DNA of 59,095 nucleotides from an uncultured Dorea sp. (GCA_910578455.1 CAJTQA010000017.1:1-59095), one strand, 5' to 3'; counted from the stretch's first letter, positions 27,709 through 36,686 are shown. Notes: generated from the sequence alone by a model not told the origin. Numbers and translations are program-made.

Positions 27709-27737
27709 ATTATATCGCTATTATTAAAAAAAGTCTA
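27709..27737 (-). promoter_or_regulatory. Promoter candidate of polysaccharide operon
   Basis: On the minus strand TAGACT (27737-27732, four of six -35 bases) is followed after exactly 17 bases by a perfect TATAAT (27714-27709). It lies in the 160-base gap between the amidohydrolase gene and the PglF-like gene. No strong terminator is visible in this gap, so read-through from the upstream operon is also possible. Confidence 0.5.
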
Positions 27738-27814
27738 TCTTTATCTCCTTATATTCCCTTTTTCTTCCATAATTTACATGACGAAAGCTCGGGGCATGCC
27801 GGCTCAAGACGGCT

Positions 27815-28603
27815 TTACAGCCCAAGCAGCCTCTCCGCATTCCCCCCAAGCACGTCCTCCCGCTCTTCCTCCGTCACCGGCATCTCTTTCATTATATCCA
27901 CAAATCTCTTCTGCCCGGCCCACGGGCTGTCCGTGGCAAAGAGCACCTTATCGCTCCCGTGATTCCTAAGAATCCGCAAAAACTGCTCCTGCTCAATATA
28001 ATCGAAAATCACCGCCGTGTCAAGGTACACGTCTTTTCCCACCAGGTACCTCTCCACCTCATCCCACTGCCGGTTTCCTCCAAGGTGCGCCAGCACCAGC
28101 TTTTCCGGAGCCACATCTTCGATAAGCTCCGCCGACATCTGAGGCGTGCAGTGGATATCCTCCGGGCACAGCGGGTCCTGCCCTGCGTGCACGCTGATGA
28201 TAAGCCCAAGCTCCGAGGCATAGGACACGATCCGCTTATAGCGGATATCGTTAAAATACACGCCTTGGTAGTCCGGGTGGAGCTTAATGCCTTTGATGCC
28301 CATGGCATTTATTTCCCTCAGCTCTTCTTTATAATTCTCAGACGCGGGATGGATGCTTCCAAAGGATATGATCTTCCCTTTCTGGAAATGTGCCGCGTAT
28401 TCGTTGATAGTATAGAACTGTGAAGCTTTCGTGGCAATCGGCAGCACGACAGAGCAGTCGATCCCCGCCTCCTGCGCGGAGCGGAAAAGCCCGTCGTGGG
28501 TGCCGTCCGTCTCCGGCGGATTTTCTACCAGTTTCGCAAGTTTTTCGACTGTTCGGGCGGCAATCGCATCCGGAAACATATGGGTGTGGAAATCGATAAT
28601 CAT
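27815..28603 (-). CDS. Amidohydrolase family protein (TIM barrel)
   Basis: Metal-dependent hydrolase of the amidohydrolase 2 type, about 262 residues. The metal ligands HTH occur at the very start (IIDFHTHMFPD), a Lys region GIKGIKLHPDYQG near residue 128, ISVHAGQDP and LAHLGG give further His residues, and FATDSPWAG near residue 232 the final Asp. The subgroup includes decarboxylases and lactonases; the substrate is unknown. The ATG follows three bases after the stop of the CBS-domain gene, so both belong to one operon with aspartate kinase. Confidence 0.8.
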   Translation of the reverse strand: MIIDFHTHMFPDAIAARTVEKLAKLVENPPETDGTHDGLFRSAQEAGIDCSVVLPIATKASQFYTINEYAAHFQKGKIISFGSIHPASENYKEELREINAMGIKGIKLHPDYQGVYFNDIRYKRIVSYASELGLIISVHAGQDPLCPEDIHCTPQMSAELIEDVAPEKLVLAHLGGNRQWDEVERYLVGKDVYLDTAVIFDYIEQEQFLRILRNHGSDKVLFATDSPWAGQKRFVDIMKEMPVTEEEREDVLGGNAERLLGL

Positions 28604-28605
28604 CT

Positions 28606-29016
28606 CTAAGACTCTCCCTTCATCTTATCGTAACAATATCCGATGATATCCCTTCTGGTAACAATCCCGATAAAGCATTTCTGGTCGTCTACCACCGGCA
28701 CGAAGTTCTGCTCCATGGCTCGTCCGATCAGGTCCTCCATCTTTGCATTGCTGGTGACGTACTGGTAATCGTTGCGGCGGTGGATCTTCATTACGTTGAT
28801 CCCTTCCGTCTCCTTTATGCTGACAAGGTTCTTCGTCTTCAGCCCCCACAGCAGGTCCCCTTCCGTGATAGAGCCTTTGTACCTCCCCTCCCTGTCAAGG
28901 ATCGGGATGCAGGAATACTTGTGGTATTCCATGATTTCCAGCGCCTGCCGCACGGTATGGTAATCATATATGTATGCTACTTCGCTTTTCGGTTTCAGAA
29001 AAAATAAGATATTCAT
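28606..29016 (-). CDS. CBS-domain protein
   Basis: About 136 residues made almost entirely of a CBS pair. The first domain covers residues 10-60 (YKGSITEGDLLWGL) and the second residues 75-130 (FIGIVTRRDIIGYCYD). Such proteins bind adenine nucleotides and regulate partners. GGGGGA precedes the ATG. It lies 15 bases after the aspartate kinase gene and directly before the amidohydrolase gene, so either may be its partner; this cannot be decided from sequence. Confidence 0.85.
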   Translation of the reverse strand: MNILFFLKPKSEVAYIYDYHTVRQALEIMEYHKYSCIPILDREGRYKGSITEGDLLWGLKTKNLVSIKETEGINVMKIHRRNDYQYVTSNAKMEDLIGRAMEQNFVPVVDDQKCFIGIVTRRDIIGYCYDKMKGES

Positions 29017-29030
29017 CGCGGTATATCCCC

Positions 29031-30362
29031 CTATAACTGAGTTGTAACAAATATATCGTAAATAGCCTTAATTGCTTCTTCGAAATCGTGGTTGCGGACT
29101 CCGATGATGATATTTAGCTCGCTGGAGCCCTGGTCTATCATCTTCACATTGACATTTGCATGTGACAGGGCGGAAAAGATGCGCCCCGACGTGCCCCTTG
29201 TAGCTTTCATGCCCCGCCCTACCACGGCGATCAGGGCAATGTCAGATTCCAGCTCCAAAAGATCCGGCTCTACCGCCCGGTGGATGCCTGCCAGCACCTT
29301 CTGCTCCTTCTCCTGGAATTCGTCCTGATGGACGATAATGGTCATAGTGTCAATTCCGGAAGGCATATGCTCGATGGAAACATTGTTCTTTTCAAATACT
29401 TCCAGCACACTTTTGCAGAATCCGACTTCCGAATTCATCATAGCCTTCTCCACAGTCACCGACGCAAAATCCTTCTTTCCCGTCACTCCCGTGATGATGA
29501 ATCTCGGTTTCTGGCAGGTAGCCTCCACGATAAGGGTGCCCTTGTCCTCCGGCTGGTTCGTGTTGCGGATGTTGATGGGAATCCCTGCCTTTTTCACCGG
29601 GAAGATGGCATCCTCATGCAGCACGGTCGCCCCCATGTAGGACAGCTCCCTCAGCTCCCGGTAGGTGATGACCTCGATAGACCTTGCGTTCGGTATGATC
29701 CTTGGGTCTGCGATAAGGAAACCTGACACATCCGTCCAGTTTTCATAGGTATCAGCCTGGACGGCCCTCGCCACCAGGGAGCCTGTGATGTCAGAGCCTC
29801 CTCTCGAAAACGTGACGATCTTTCCTCCCTCCGCCGCACCGTAAAATCCTGGGATCACTGCCTTCTCCGTATGCTTAAGGCGCTCCGCCAAGATCTCATT
29901 GGTCTTTTCCGCATCAAATTCTTTATTTTCGCCAAAGCGGATCACTTCCGCCGCGTCGATAAACTCGTACCCCAGATAGGCTGCCATAATAATCCCGTTT
30001 AAGTATTCTCCCCGGGATGCCGCATAGTCCCTGCCCGCTTTTTTTGTGAAATTCTCCCGGATTGTCCGGAACTCTCCCTCCAGCGAAAGATCCAGTTTCA
30101 GCCCGTCTATAATTTCCTGATACCTCTCCTTGATTTTTTCAAGGAGCTCTTCAAAGTCGTGCTCGCTGTCGTCGTGCAGTATCGCCTGCTTATAGCACTG
30201 ATACAATAAATCCGTCACCTTTATGTCGTCGGGATTCCTTTTTCCGGGCGCGGACGGCACCACATACCGCCTGGCGCTGTCATTGCGGATGATAGAGCCG
30301 GCTTTCCGGAACTGCTCCGCGCTGGCGAGGGAACTTCCTCCAAACTTAACAACCTTCTTCAT
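29031..30362 (-). CDS. Aspartate kinase
   Basis: Phosphorylates aspartate at the head of the lysine/threonine/methionine pathway. About 443 residues. The N-terminal KFGGSSLASAEQF motif, FSRGGSDITGSLVARAVQAD near residue 190 and two C-terminal ACT domains (from about residue 290, with VGRGMKATRGTSGRIFSAL) are present, the last giving feedback control. Length and ACT layout resemble the clostridial class often called YclM/ThrD-type rather than the two-subunit Bacillus LysC. No T-box or lysine riboswitch is visible in the short gap upstream. It is inside an operon with otherwise unrelated functions. Confidence 0.92.
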   Translation of the reverse strand: MKKVVKFGGSSLASAEQFRKAGSIIRNDSARRYVVPSAPGKRNPDDIKVTDLLYQCYKQAILHDDSEHDFEELLEKIKERYQEIIDGLKLDLSLEGEFRTIRENFTKKAGRDYAASRGEYLNGIIMAAYLGYEFIDAAEVIRFGENKEFDAEKTNEILAERLKHTEKAVIPGFYGAAEGGKIVTFSRGGSDITGSLVARAVQADTYENWTDVSGFLIADPRIIPNARSIEVITYRELRELSYMGATVLHEDAIFPVKKAGIPINIRNTNQPEDKGTLIVEATCQKPRFIITGVTGKKDFASVTVEKAMMNSEVGFCKSVLEVFEKNNVSIEHMPSGIDTMTIIVHQDEFQEKEQKVLAGIHRAVEPDLLELESDIALIAVVGRGMKATRGTSGRIFSALSHANVNVKMIDQGSSELNIIIGVRNHDFEEAIKAIYDIFVTTQL

Positions 30363-30434
30363 CTTACAAGTAATCCTCCGTTTTCACTTAATTCCTTCTT
30401 CTTTCCTTCTTTTTTCTTTCTAAAGCCCAATCTT

Positions 30435-31088
30435 TTATATATTACAACTTTTTTCAAGGAACTGCAACGGAATTTCTACATGAAATAAAAACGCAGTTAT
30501 GCCGGCCTTTCGTGCACCCTCCACATTTTCCTCCCGGTCGTCAAAGAAAACGCACTTTCCGGCAGAAAGCCCGTAGTTCGTGAGCAGGATTTTATATATC
30601 TTATCTTCTGGTTTCATGCATTTTTCTTTCCATGAAAAGACGCCCCCGTCAAAATCCTCCAGGAAATCAAGCTGCGCCTTTGACTGGCGGTACATCTCCT
30701 GGGAATAATTTGACAGGAAATAAAGTTTCTTCCCCTGCTCTTTCAGCCTCTTAACCCACGGCTTTGTGAACCCGAAAGGAATGATGGTCTTTCCAAAGTC
30801 CTCAAAAGTGTGGCGGATTTCTTTTTCATACGCCGGGTCGTTTTCTATAAACAAGCCAAGCCATTCTTCCGTCGTTACGAGCCCTGAGTCCCCCGCGTCC
30901 CAGTCCTCGTTCCGGAACATGGCATTTTCCACATGCTCGCAGGTTTCCCTGTCAAAACCGAGGGAGAGCACATAGTTCTCCCATTCAAACGCAACCAGCA
31001 CATTTCCAAGGTCAAAGATCACTGCCTCGGCTTGCTCCACCGCATTAAAAATCTCATCATAAATCCTGTCTTTTGATTTTTCCTCCAT
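30435..31088 (-). CDS. HAD-superfamily hydrolase, YihX-like
   Basis: About 217 residues. HAD motif I reads VIFDLGNVLVAFEW, with Asn in place of the second Asp, as in the YihX/epoxide hydrolase-N subgroup; motif II is FLSNYS, motif III includes KPEDKIY and motif IV VFFDDREENV. Probably a sugar phosphatase such as alpha-glucose-1-phosphatase. AGGAGG is upstream of the ATG. A 58-base gap separates it from the YbaK-like gene. Confidence 0.82.
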   Translation of the reverse strand: MEEKSKDRIYDEIFNAVEQAEAVIFDLGNVLVAFEWENYVLSLGFDRETCEHVENAMFRNEDWDAGDSGLVTTEEWLGLFIENDPAYEKEIRHTFEDFGKTIIPFGFTKPWVKRLKEQGKKLYFLSNYSQEMYRQSKAQLDFLEDFDGGVFSWKEKCMKPEDKIYKILLTNYGLSAGKCVFFDDREENVEGARKAGITAFLFHVEIPLQFLEKSCNI

Positions 31089-31146
31089 TTTTCCATTCTC
31101 CTCCTGCCCCGTATAGCCTCATCCCAATTCCTGTGCATGCCGGCGC

Positions 31147-31626
31147 CTACACCGTCACATCCGCGACTTCCGCATTCGCCGCCCGTCTCAGGTCTTGCGG
31201 CGACAGCTTAAGCTGCATCCCAATCTTCCCGCCGCTGACATACAGAAAAGGAAGGTCCTGCGCCGAGCTGTCAATAACCGTTGGATACTGCTTTTTCATC
31301 CCAATGGCCGTGCAGCCTCCCCTCACATAGCCTGTCACTTTCGTAAGATCCTTTAAAGGCAGCATGGACAGCGACTTCTCCCCCACCGCCCGGGCAGCTT
31401 TCTTAAAATCTATCTCTTTTTCTACAGGGATCACGAACACATAACATTCGCCGCTTTTCCCTGCCGTCACCAGAGTCTTGTACACCAGGCGGCGCTCATA
31501 GCCCAGCATGTCCGCCGCCTGGATGCCGTCCGCAAACTCATCGCACTCGTAAGTCTCATACTCGTAGGCAATTTTCTGCCTGTCCAGCATCCGCATGGCA
31601 TTTGTCTTAATCTCTTTCTTACCCAT
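31147..31626 (-). CDS. ybaK: Cys-tRNA(Pro) deacylase, YbaK-like
   Basis: Trans-editing protein that hydrolyses mischarged aminoacyl-tRNA. About 159 residues, typical for YbaK/EbsC. It shows KTNAMRMLD at the start, YKTLVT near residue 50, KAARAVGEKSLSML and GYVRGGCTAIGMKK, all family hallmarks, including the GxxxP-like loop region. Starts ten bases after the DUF2344 gene ends, with AGGGAG upstream. No proS is nearby. Confidence 0.9.
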   Translation of the reverse strand: MGKKEIKTNAMRMLDRQKIAYEYETYECDEFADGIQAADMLGYERRLVYKTLVTAGKSGECYVFVIPVEKEIDFKKAARAVGEKSLSMLPLKDLTKVTGYVRGGCTAIGMKKQYPTVIDSSAQDLPFLYVSGGKIGMQLKLSPQDLRRAANAEVADVTV

Positions 31627-31635
31627 GGCGCTCCC

Positions 31636-32388
31636 TCACTTTATCTCTCTTCCAAGGCTTTCAAGCGTCACAAGCCCGATGCCTTTCACATGGGCGCACC
31701 CGGCATCCGCCGCCTTTTCGCTCTTCGCATACATGTCTGTCCGGTGGACATGGAAAGGTACATTTTCCGGCTCCTTGCCTGCGAACTGGAAGAATTCCTC
31801 CATGACAAGGTCCGGTTTTAAATTGTTCTCGCTGCCTGCGGCCAGAAACAGCCGTACCGCCCCTTGCGTAACTTCCATCTCATAGATCATGGCCTTGATA
31901 TCCACTTCTTTTTCGCTGCGCTTTGTCTTTTTCATCACCATGATCTCATCCCGGGCAAGAAACTCTTCTGCCAATTTTCCCCACTCCGCAGGAATGCTCT
32001 TTTTCTTTTCCGCAGATTTCCCGGACTCAAGCAGAGTAACCTCATACTCGGCAGCAGCCGTAATGGTCATGCCGCTGTATTTTTTCTCCTCCGGTATCTC
32101 CACAAAGCTCACAACTTCTATCCCCTCCGCCATTACCTCATTCATCTGCCTGACGGCGCGTTCTGACGCGATAGGCTCTGTCAGCTCAATGTCAAGATAC
32201 TCCCCGTCGCTGGTGACTCCCACTCCCAGCGGCTGGGCGAAGGACATGATCATGTGCGGGCTGTACCCGCCCGTAAAAGCGATGGGAATCTGCGCCCGCC
32301 GCATCACCTTCTGGAAACAGCGCATCACATCCAGATGGCCGATAAACCGCAGACATCCGTATTTTCGGAATTTAATTCTTGCCTTCAT
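31636..32388 (-). CDS. TIGR03936/DUF2344 radical SAM-associated protein
   Basis: About 250 residues. The start MKARIKFRKYGCLRFIGHLD, AFTGGYSPHMIMSFAQPLGVG and the later EYLDIELTE are hallmarks of the family that is nearly always encoded beside the TIGR03960 radical SAM protein. ATG at 32388 has a strong GGGGGAGG eight bases upstream, inside the end of the preceding gene; the frame is open to 32418. The biochemical role is not established; a tRNA or rRNA modification is often supposed. Confidence 0.88.
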   Translation of the reverse strand: MKARIKFRKYGCLRFIGHLDVMRCFQKVMRRAQIPIAFTGGYSPHMIMSFAQPLGVGVTSDGEYLDIELTEPIASERAVRQMNEVMAEGIEVVSFVEIPEEKKYSGMTITAAAEYEVTLLESGKSAEKKKSIPAEWGKLAEEFLARDEIMVMKKTKRSEKEVDIKAMIYEMEVTQGAVRLFLAAGSENNLKPDLVMEEFFQFAGKEPENVPFHVHRTDMYAKSEKAADAGCAHVKGIGLVTLESLGREIK

Positions 32389-34237
32389 AGCAGACACCTC
32401 CCCCAAGTTTCGCCGCACCGCACCCGGAACACTGCTCCCGGCAGTTCGGCGTCACTTCTCCTTTCATGGCGCGCTCCCACTCCCGCCTTAAGAAGTCTTT
32501 CGTCACGCCGATATCGATAAAATCCCATGGGAAAAGCTCGTCTTCTTTCCGCTCCCTCTCATTGTAGAAAGCCATGTCAGCGCCTGTATTTTCAAAGGCC
32601 CTGAGCCATTTCCCATAGTCAAAGCACTCTGTCCAGGCATCGTAAATACACCCCAGGCGGTACGCCTCCAGAAGAACTTTCCCGGCTTTCCGGTCTCCTC
32701 TGGCGAAGACTCCCTCCAAAACCGTTATCTCTGCATCATGCCAGTTGTACTTTAAGCTCTTCCGGTTCAGCTGGTCGTTAAATGCATGTTTCACGATAGC
32801 CGCCCGGGAGATATACTCGTCATTGCCGTACATCCTGGCCCACTGGAACGGGGTGAATGGTTTCGGTATGAAAAAGGAAGTGCTTGTGGTTATCTGGCAT
32901 TTCCCGTTGCGTTTCTCTTTCGGGATTTCGTAATACCTTCTGGCCACCTTATCCGCCAGTTCCGGAATCGCCCGCATATCTTCCTCCGTCTCCGTGGGAA
33001 GGCCCAGCATGAAATAAAGCTTCACCTTATTCCAGCCTCCCTCAAAAGCCTGTCCGGCACCTTCTAGGATCTCTTCTTCCGTAAGCCCTTTGTTGATCAC
33101 ATTCCGCATGCGCTGAGACCCCGCCTCCGGCGCGAAAGTCAGGCTGCTCTTTCTTACATCCTGCACCCGCTCCATCACGTCCAGCGAAAATGCGTCAATC
33201 CGAAGAGAAGGGAGAGAGATATTGATGCCTTTCCCCTTAAACTCTTCCAGCAGGAAATTCACCAGCTCCTTCAGCTGGCTGTAGTCGCTGGAGCTTAAAG
33301 AGCTTAGGGATATCTCCTCATGCCCTGTATTTTTCAGCATCTGGCATGCATATTCCTTTAATTTCTCCACATCCCGCTCTCTGGTGGGGCGGTAAAGCAT
33401 CCCCGCCTGGCAGAACCTGCATCCGCGGATGCACCCGCGCTGAACCTCAAGCACCACCCGGTCCTGTGTCACCTTTATAAATGGAACTACCGGTTTCTGC
33501 GGATAGTAAGTCTCTGTAAGGTCAGAGACCATCTGCTTTTTTATCGCCTTCGGCGCATGGGGATTATTGGGGGTGAAAGAGGAAAGTGTTCCGTCGTCGT
33601 TATAAGACACGTCATAGAACGCCGGAATGTAAATCCCCTCTATTTCCGCCGCTTTCTCAAAGAAGTCCTGTTTAGTACCGCCATTATTTTTATTCTCTTT
33701 ATACAGGTCAAGGAGTTCCCGGTAGGCCGTCTCGCCCTCCCCAATATAGAACATGTCAAAAAACTCCGCAAGCGGTTCCGGGTTGTAGGCACACGGGCCT
33801 CCGCCGATAACGATAGGATCTTCCTCCGTACGCTTTGCAGCTCTCAGGGGAATTCCAGCAAGATCAAGCACCTGCAAAACATTGGTATAACACATTTCAT
33901 ACTGGAGCGTAATCCCTAGGAAGTCAAAGCCTTTCACCGCGTCCTGGGATTCCAGGGCAAACAGAGGGATATTTTCCTCACGCATGATCCGGTCCAGATC
34001 CGTCCAAGGGGAATAGACCCGCTCGCACCACACATCCTCCCAGCGGTTGAACATGTCGTAAAGGATCTGGATGCCAAGATGTGACATGCCAATCTCGTAG
34101 ACGTCCGGAAAGCACATGGCAAAACGGATATCGATGCTTTCAGGGTCTTTCATGACACTGTTGGCTTCCCCGCCGATGTAGCGCGCAGGTTTCTCGATCT
34201 CTAGTAATATTTCATCATTTAAGGCTAGTTTTCTCAT
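32372..34237 (-). CDS. TIGR03960 B12-binding-like radical SAM protein
   Basis: About 621 residues. An N-terminal B12-binding-like domain is followed by the radical SAM core; the three [4Fe-4S] Cys are in CIRGCRFCQAG near residue 298. The tail ends with a Cys-rich stretch (CREQCSGCGAAKLGGGVC). The start at 34237 (MRKLALNDEILLEIEKPARYI) matches the family start and has AGGAAGGA upstream; the frame to 34288 would leave a leader of only about 12 bases after the promoter. First gene of the operon reaching to the amidohydrolase gene. Confidence 0.9.
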   Translation of the reverse strand: MRKLALNDEILLEIEKPARYIGGEANSVMKDPESIDIRFAMCFPDVYEIGMSHLGIQILYDMFNRWEDVWCERVYSPWTDLDRIMREENIPLFALESQDAVKGFDFLGITLQYEMCYTNVLQVLDLAGIPLRAAKRTEEDPIVIGGGPCAYNPEPLAEFFDMFYIGEGETAYRELLDLYKENKNNGGTKQDFFEKAAEIEGIYIPAFYDVSYNDDGTLSSFTPNNPHAPKAIKKQMVSDLTETYYPQKPVVPFIKVTQDRVVLEVQRGCIRGCRFCQAGMLYRPTRERDVEKLKEYACQMLKNTGHEEISLSSLSSSDYSQLKELVNFLLEEFKGKGINISLPSLRIDAFSLDVMERVQDVRKSSLTFAPEAGSQRMRNVINKGLTEEEILEGAGQAFEGGWNKVKLYFMLGLPTETEEDMRAIPELADKVARRYYEIPKEKRNGKCQITTSTSFFIPKPFTPFQWARMYGNDEYISRAAIVKHAFNDQLNRKSLKYNWHDAEITVLEGVFARGDRKAGKVLLEAYRLGCIYDAWTECFDYGKWLRAFENTGADMAFYNERERKEDELFPWDFIDIGVTKDFLRREWERAMKGEVTPNCREQCSGCGAAKLGGGVCYEGKN

Positions 34238-34306
34238 AGGTTTCCTTCCTGTTTCCGGCTTTTCAAAGCGAAAAAATCTATTTTCCATGTTGTTTCAATC
34301 TACACC

Positions 34307-34335
34307 ATTATATACATTTCAGGCGGGAACTTCAA
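34307..34335 (-). promoter_or_regulatory. Promoter of radical SAM/aspartate kinase operon
   Basis: Minus-strand TTGAAG (34335-34330), 17-base spacer, perfect TATAAT (34312-34307), about 70 bases before the chosen start at 34237. It lies in the 283-base divergent gap with the plus-strand chemoreceptor gene. Confidence 0.6.
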
Positions 34336-34360
34336 GCAAATATCTTTACGATCTCATAGC

Positions 34361-34431
34361 GCCGATAATTTTAACATTTTTTACAGAATTCACAATTATT
34401 ATCTTATCCTGTGTTTTATGTATGTCGATAT
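34361..34431 (+). promoter_or_regulatory. Two sigma-28-like -10 elements upstream of chemoreceptor
   Basis: GCCGATAA (34361-34368) matches the flagellar sigma-28 -10 consensus exactly and GTCGATAT (34424-34431) differs from the Bacillus sigma-D form GCCGATAT in one base. Neither has a clear TAAA -35 element at the normal distance, so this is only a hint that the chemoreceptor belongs to a motility regulon. Confidence 0.3.
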
Positions 34432-34520
34432 ATAAATTGGAGTAATGTGGCTGCGGCAGGCAACCGCCATTCGTCAGAACCTGCAGCCGCAAAAACAAAA
34501 GGAATAAGGAGACCAAGAAC

Positions 34521-36227
34521 ATGATTAACTACATAAGGAATTTAAGAATCAGGCTAAAGCTTTATATTCTTGTAGGAGTTGCCCTCATCGGCATGCTCAT
34601 CATCGGAGGAATGTCTTTCCTTTTAATGGGCAGGCTCAATGAAAAGACAACTGACATCTCGACAAGCTGGCTGCCCAGCATAGATGCCACAAGAAATATG
34701 GCCAACAAGCTCTCAAACATACGTCTCAATGAATTGGGATACCTTACCGCTATTACTGACGACGTAGCGGATATGAGCCTGCAGTACCTTCAGAGCGAAA
34801 AAGAGGAAATGGCAGAGCTTTTAGAGAAATACAAGAGCCTGATAGATGAAGAAGAACAGTCCTTTTACGACAATGCGCTCAGCCTCTGGTCGCAGTATGA
34901 TAAGGCGGATGAAGAGCTGATGGCGCTGGCCAAGAAAGGGCAGGTAAAAGAAGCGCGCGCCATCCTTGAAGGCGAGTGTACGGAACTTTACAATTCCTTA
35001 AACAGCGCCTTTAACGAGATTATCTCCTACAACACAAAAGGCAGCGAAGAAGAGACCGCAAGCAGCGTTTCTCTTTATAAGACAGCTGTCTTCATTATGG
35101 CGGCGATCATTATCGCTATAATCATCATCGGTGTATTTTTCTCATTTGTCATCATCCGCCTCATAAAGCTGCCTGTTTCTGAAATAGAAATGGCTGCCAC
35201 GAAGATGGCGGAGGGCGACTTAGACATTGAGATATCCTACTCTTCTAAAGATGAGCTGGGTATTCTTTCTGAACAGATGAGAAAACTGATCCGCAAGCTC
35301 CAGGTCATCATTGATGATGAGAACAAATTCCTTGCCAAGATGGCGGAGGGTGACTTTACCGTAGATTCTATCTGCCCGGAGGCGTATACAGGCGGATTCT
35401 ATCCTCTGCTCGTCTCTTTCCGCTCCATTGCGGACAGGCTTAACGATACGCTGTCACAGATCAGCCAGAGCTCTTCCCAGGTTGCCAACGGTTCCGAGCA
35501 GGTATCAAGCGGGGCGCAGTCACTTTCCCAGGGCGCGACTGAACAGGCAAGCTCCGTAGAGCAGCTCGCGGCCACGATCAGTGAGATTTCCGACAAAGTT
35601 AAGCAAAATGCGGAAAGCGCAGGACAGGCTAACAACATGGCTGACACAGTCAGTGCCGAAATGAACACGAGCAACCAGAAGATGCAGCACATGATCGATG
35701 CCATGTCAGACATCAGCAATTGTTCAAATGAAATCAGCAAGATCATTAAGACCATCGAAGATATCGCGTTCCAGACAAATATCCTCTCCCTCAACGCTGC
35801 CGTAGAGGCTGCGCGCGCAGGAGCTGCCGGGAAGGGATTTGCCGTTGTGGCTGATGAAGTCCGCAATCTGGCGAGCAAGAGCGCGGAAGCATCCAAGAAC
35901 ACAGCGGCGCTGATTGAGAATTCCCTGAAAGCCGTGGAAAACGGAACTCACATTGCCGATGAGACAGCCAAATCGCTGGTGCAGGCTGTAGATAAGGTAA
36001 GCGAGATGACGGTTATCATCAGCCAGATTTCAGAAGCAAGCAGCAACCAGGCAGACTCTATTTCCCAGATCACCACGGGAATCGACCAGATCTCAAGCGT
36101 TGTGCAGATAAACTCTGCCACCGCACAGGAAAGCGCGGCTGCAAGCCAGGAACTGTCAGGCCAGTCACAGCTTATGAAAGACCTCATTGGAAAATTCAAA
36201 TTAAAAGAATACCAGGCAGGAATGTAA
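34521..36227 (+). CDS. Methyl-accepting chemotaxis protein
   Basis: About 568 residues. A first transmembrane helix at 11-33 and a second at about 190-213 enclose a periplasm-facing four-helix-bundle-type sensor of about 155 residues. A HAMP domain follows (residues 214-266), then a second HAMP-like repeat with KMAEGDFTV near residue 275. The signalling tip EDIAFQTNILSLNAAVEAARAG is near residue 415. No C-terminal CheR-docking pentapeptide is seen. GGAATAAGGAG precedes the ATG. It is monocistronic, with a terminator just downstream; the ligand is unknown. No che or fli gene lies in this window. Confidence 0.93.
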   Translation: MINYIRNLRIRLKLYILVGVALIGMLIIGGMSFLLMGRLNEKTTDISTSWLPSIDATRNMANKLSNIRLNELGYLTAITDDVADMSLQYLQSEKEEMAELLEKYKSLIDEEEQSFYDNALSLWSQYDKADEELMALAKKGQVKEARAILEGECTELYNSLNSAFNEIISYNTKGSEEETASSVSLYKTAVFIMAAIIIAIIIIGVFFSFVIIRLIKLPVSEIEMAATKMAEGDLDIEISYSSKDELGILSEQMRKLIRKLQVIIDDENKFLAKMAEGDFTVDSICPEAYTGGFYPLLVSFRSIADRLNDTLSQISQSSSQVANGSEQVSSGAQSLSQGATEQASSVEQLAATISEISDKVKQNAESAGQANNMADTVSAEMNTSNQKMQHMIDAMSDISNCSNEISKIIKTIEDIAFQTNILSLNAAVEAARAGAAGKGFAVVADEVRNLASKSAEASKNTAALIENSLKAVENGTHIADETAKSLVQAVDKVSEMTVIISQISEASSNQADSISQITTGIDQISSVVQINSATAQESAAASQELSGQSQLMKDLIGKFKLKEYQAGM

Positions 36228-36239
36228 TTGCATTTTCAA

Positions 36240-36272
36240 AGAGAGTTGCCGTCAAGGCGGCTCTCTGTTTTT
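36240..36272 (+). terminator. Rho-independent terminator of chemoreceptor gene
   Basis: AGAGAGTTGCC / GGCGGCTCTCT stem with a five-base loop and five T directly after, 13 bases past the stop codon. Confidence 0.85.
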
Positions 36273-36297
36273 ATGCCGCCGATTAAAGCGCTCCCGG

Positions 36298-36609
36298 TCA
36301 CAGATTCTTCCACACTTCTGCAACATCAAGATCCGTCGTGATCTCTTTCACGATGCGCTCGCTGCTTACATGGAACACTTCCTGTTTCTTCATATCCATG
36401 GTCACGAATGCGGCAAACAGCATCAGGCACAGAAATGCCCTGGCGCCAAAAGTGCCGGCGCTTTCTCCACTCTCCCCGCTGTAAAGCTTATTGTAGGAAC
36501 TCCGGTATCTCGGATGGATTGCCGGAGGGCTTAAGTAATCGCTGTACCGCTCTCTCGTCTGCTGCAAAAGCTCCCTTCTGCGTTTTTCCGAATCATTTCT
36601 GTCAACCAT
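36298..36609 (-). CDS. Small membrane protein of unknown function
   Basis: About 103 residues: a charged N-terminal half (DRNDSEKRRRELLQQTRERY), one hydrophobic segment at about 56-71 (FGARAFLCLMLFAAFVTM) and a hydrophilic C-terminal tail of about 30 residues. I do not recognise a family. The ATG comes immediately after the T7 run of the his-operon terminator; the only ribosome-site-like sequence (GGGGGA, eight bases upstream) lies in the terminator stem itself. Expression would therefore depend on read-through and opening of that stem, or on a promoter I cannot see. Confidence 0.6.
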   Translation of the reverse strand: MVDRNDSEKRRRELLQQTRERYSDYLSPPAIHPRYRSSYNKLYSGESGESAGTFGARAFLCLMLFAAFVTMDMKKQEVFHVSSERIVKEITTDLDVAEVWKNL

Positions 36610-36669
36610 AAAAAAATTCCCCCATTTACATATTTGATCTGCCTAATCAACTATATGCAAACGGGGGAA
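36610..36669 (-). terminator. Terminator of his operon, overlapping next gene's start signals
   Basis: On the minus strand a 17-base-pair stem (arms 36669-36653 and 36633-36617) with a 19-base loop is followed by seven T (36616-36610). Two pairs are G-U in the minus-strand RNA but A-C mismatches in the plus strand, which shows that the minus transcript is the selected one. The downstream arm contains GGGGGA, and the ATG of the next gene follows the T run directly. Confidence 0.85.
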
Positions 36670-36686
36670 GATTTAGTATCTCCGTA

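Noticed and set aside
27655..27814. Terminator after the amidohydrolase gene
   Set aside because: Only a GGCATGCC palindrome without a T run; not convincing.
34374..34408. TTTACA-17-CTTATC as a sigma-70 promoter for the chemoreceptor
   Set aside because: The -10 matches the consensus poorly; no other convincing vegetative promoter was found there.
34449..34493. GC-rich imperfect stem in the chemoreceptor leader as a c-di-GMP riboswitch
   Set aside because: Stem has a three-base bulge, and none of the conserved riboswitch sequence is present.
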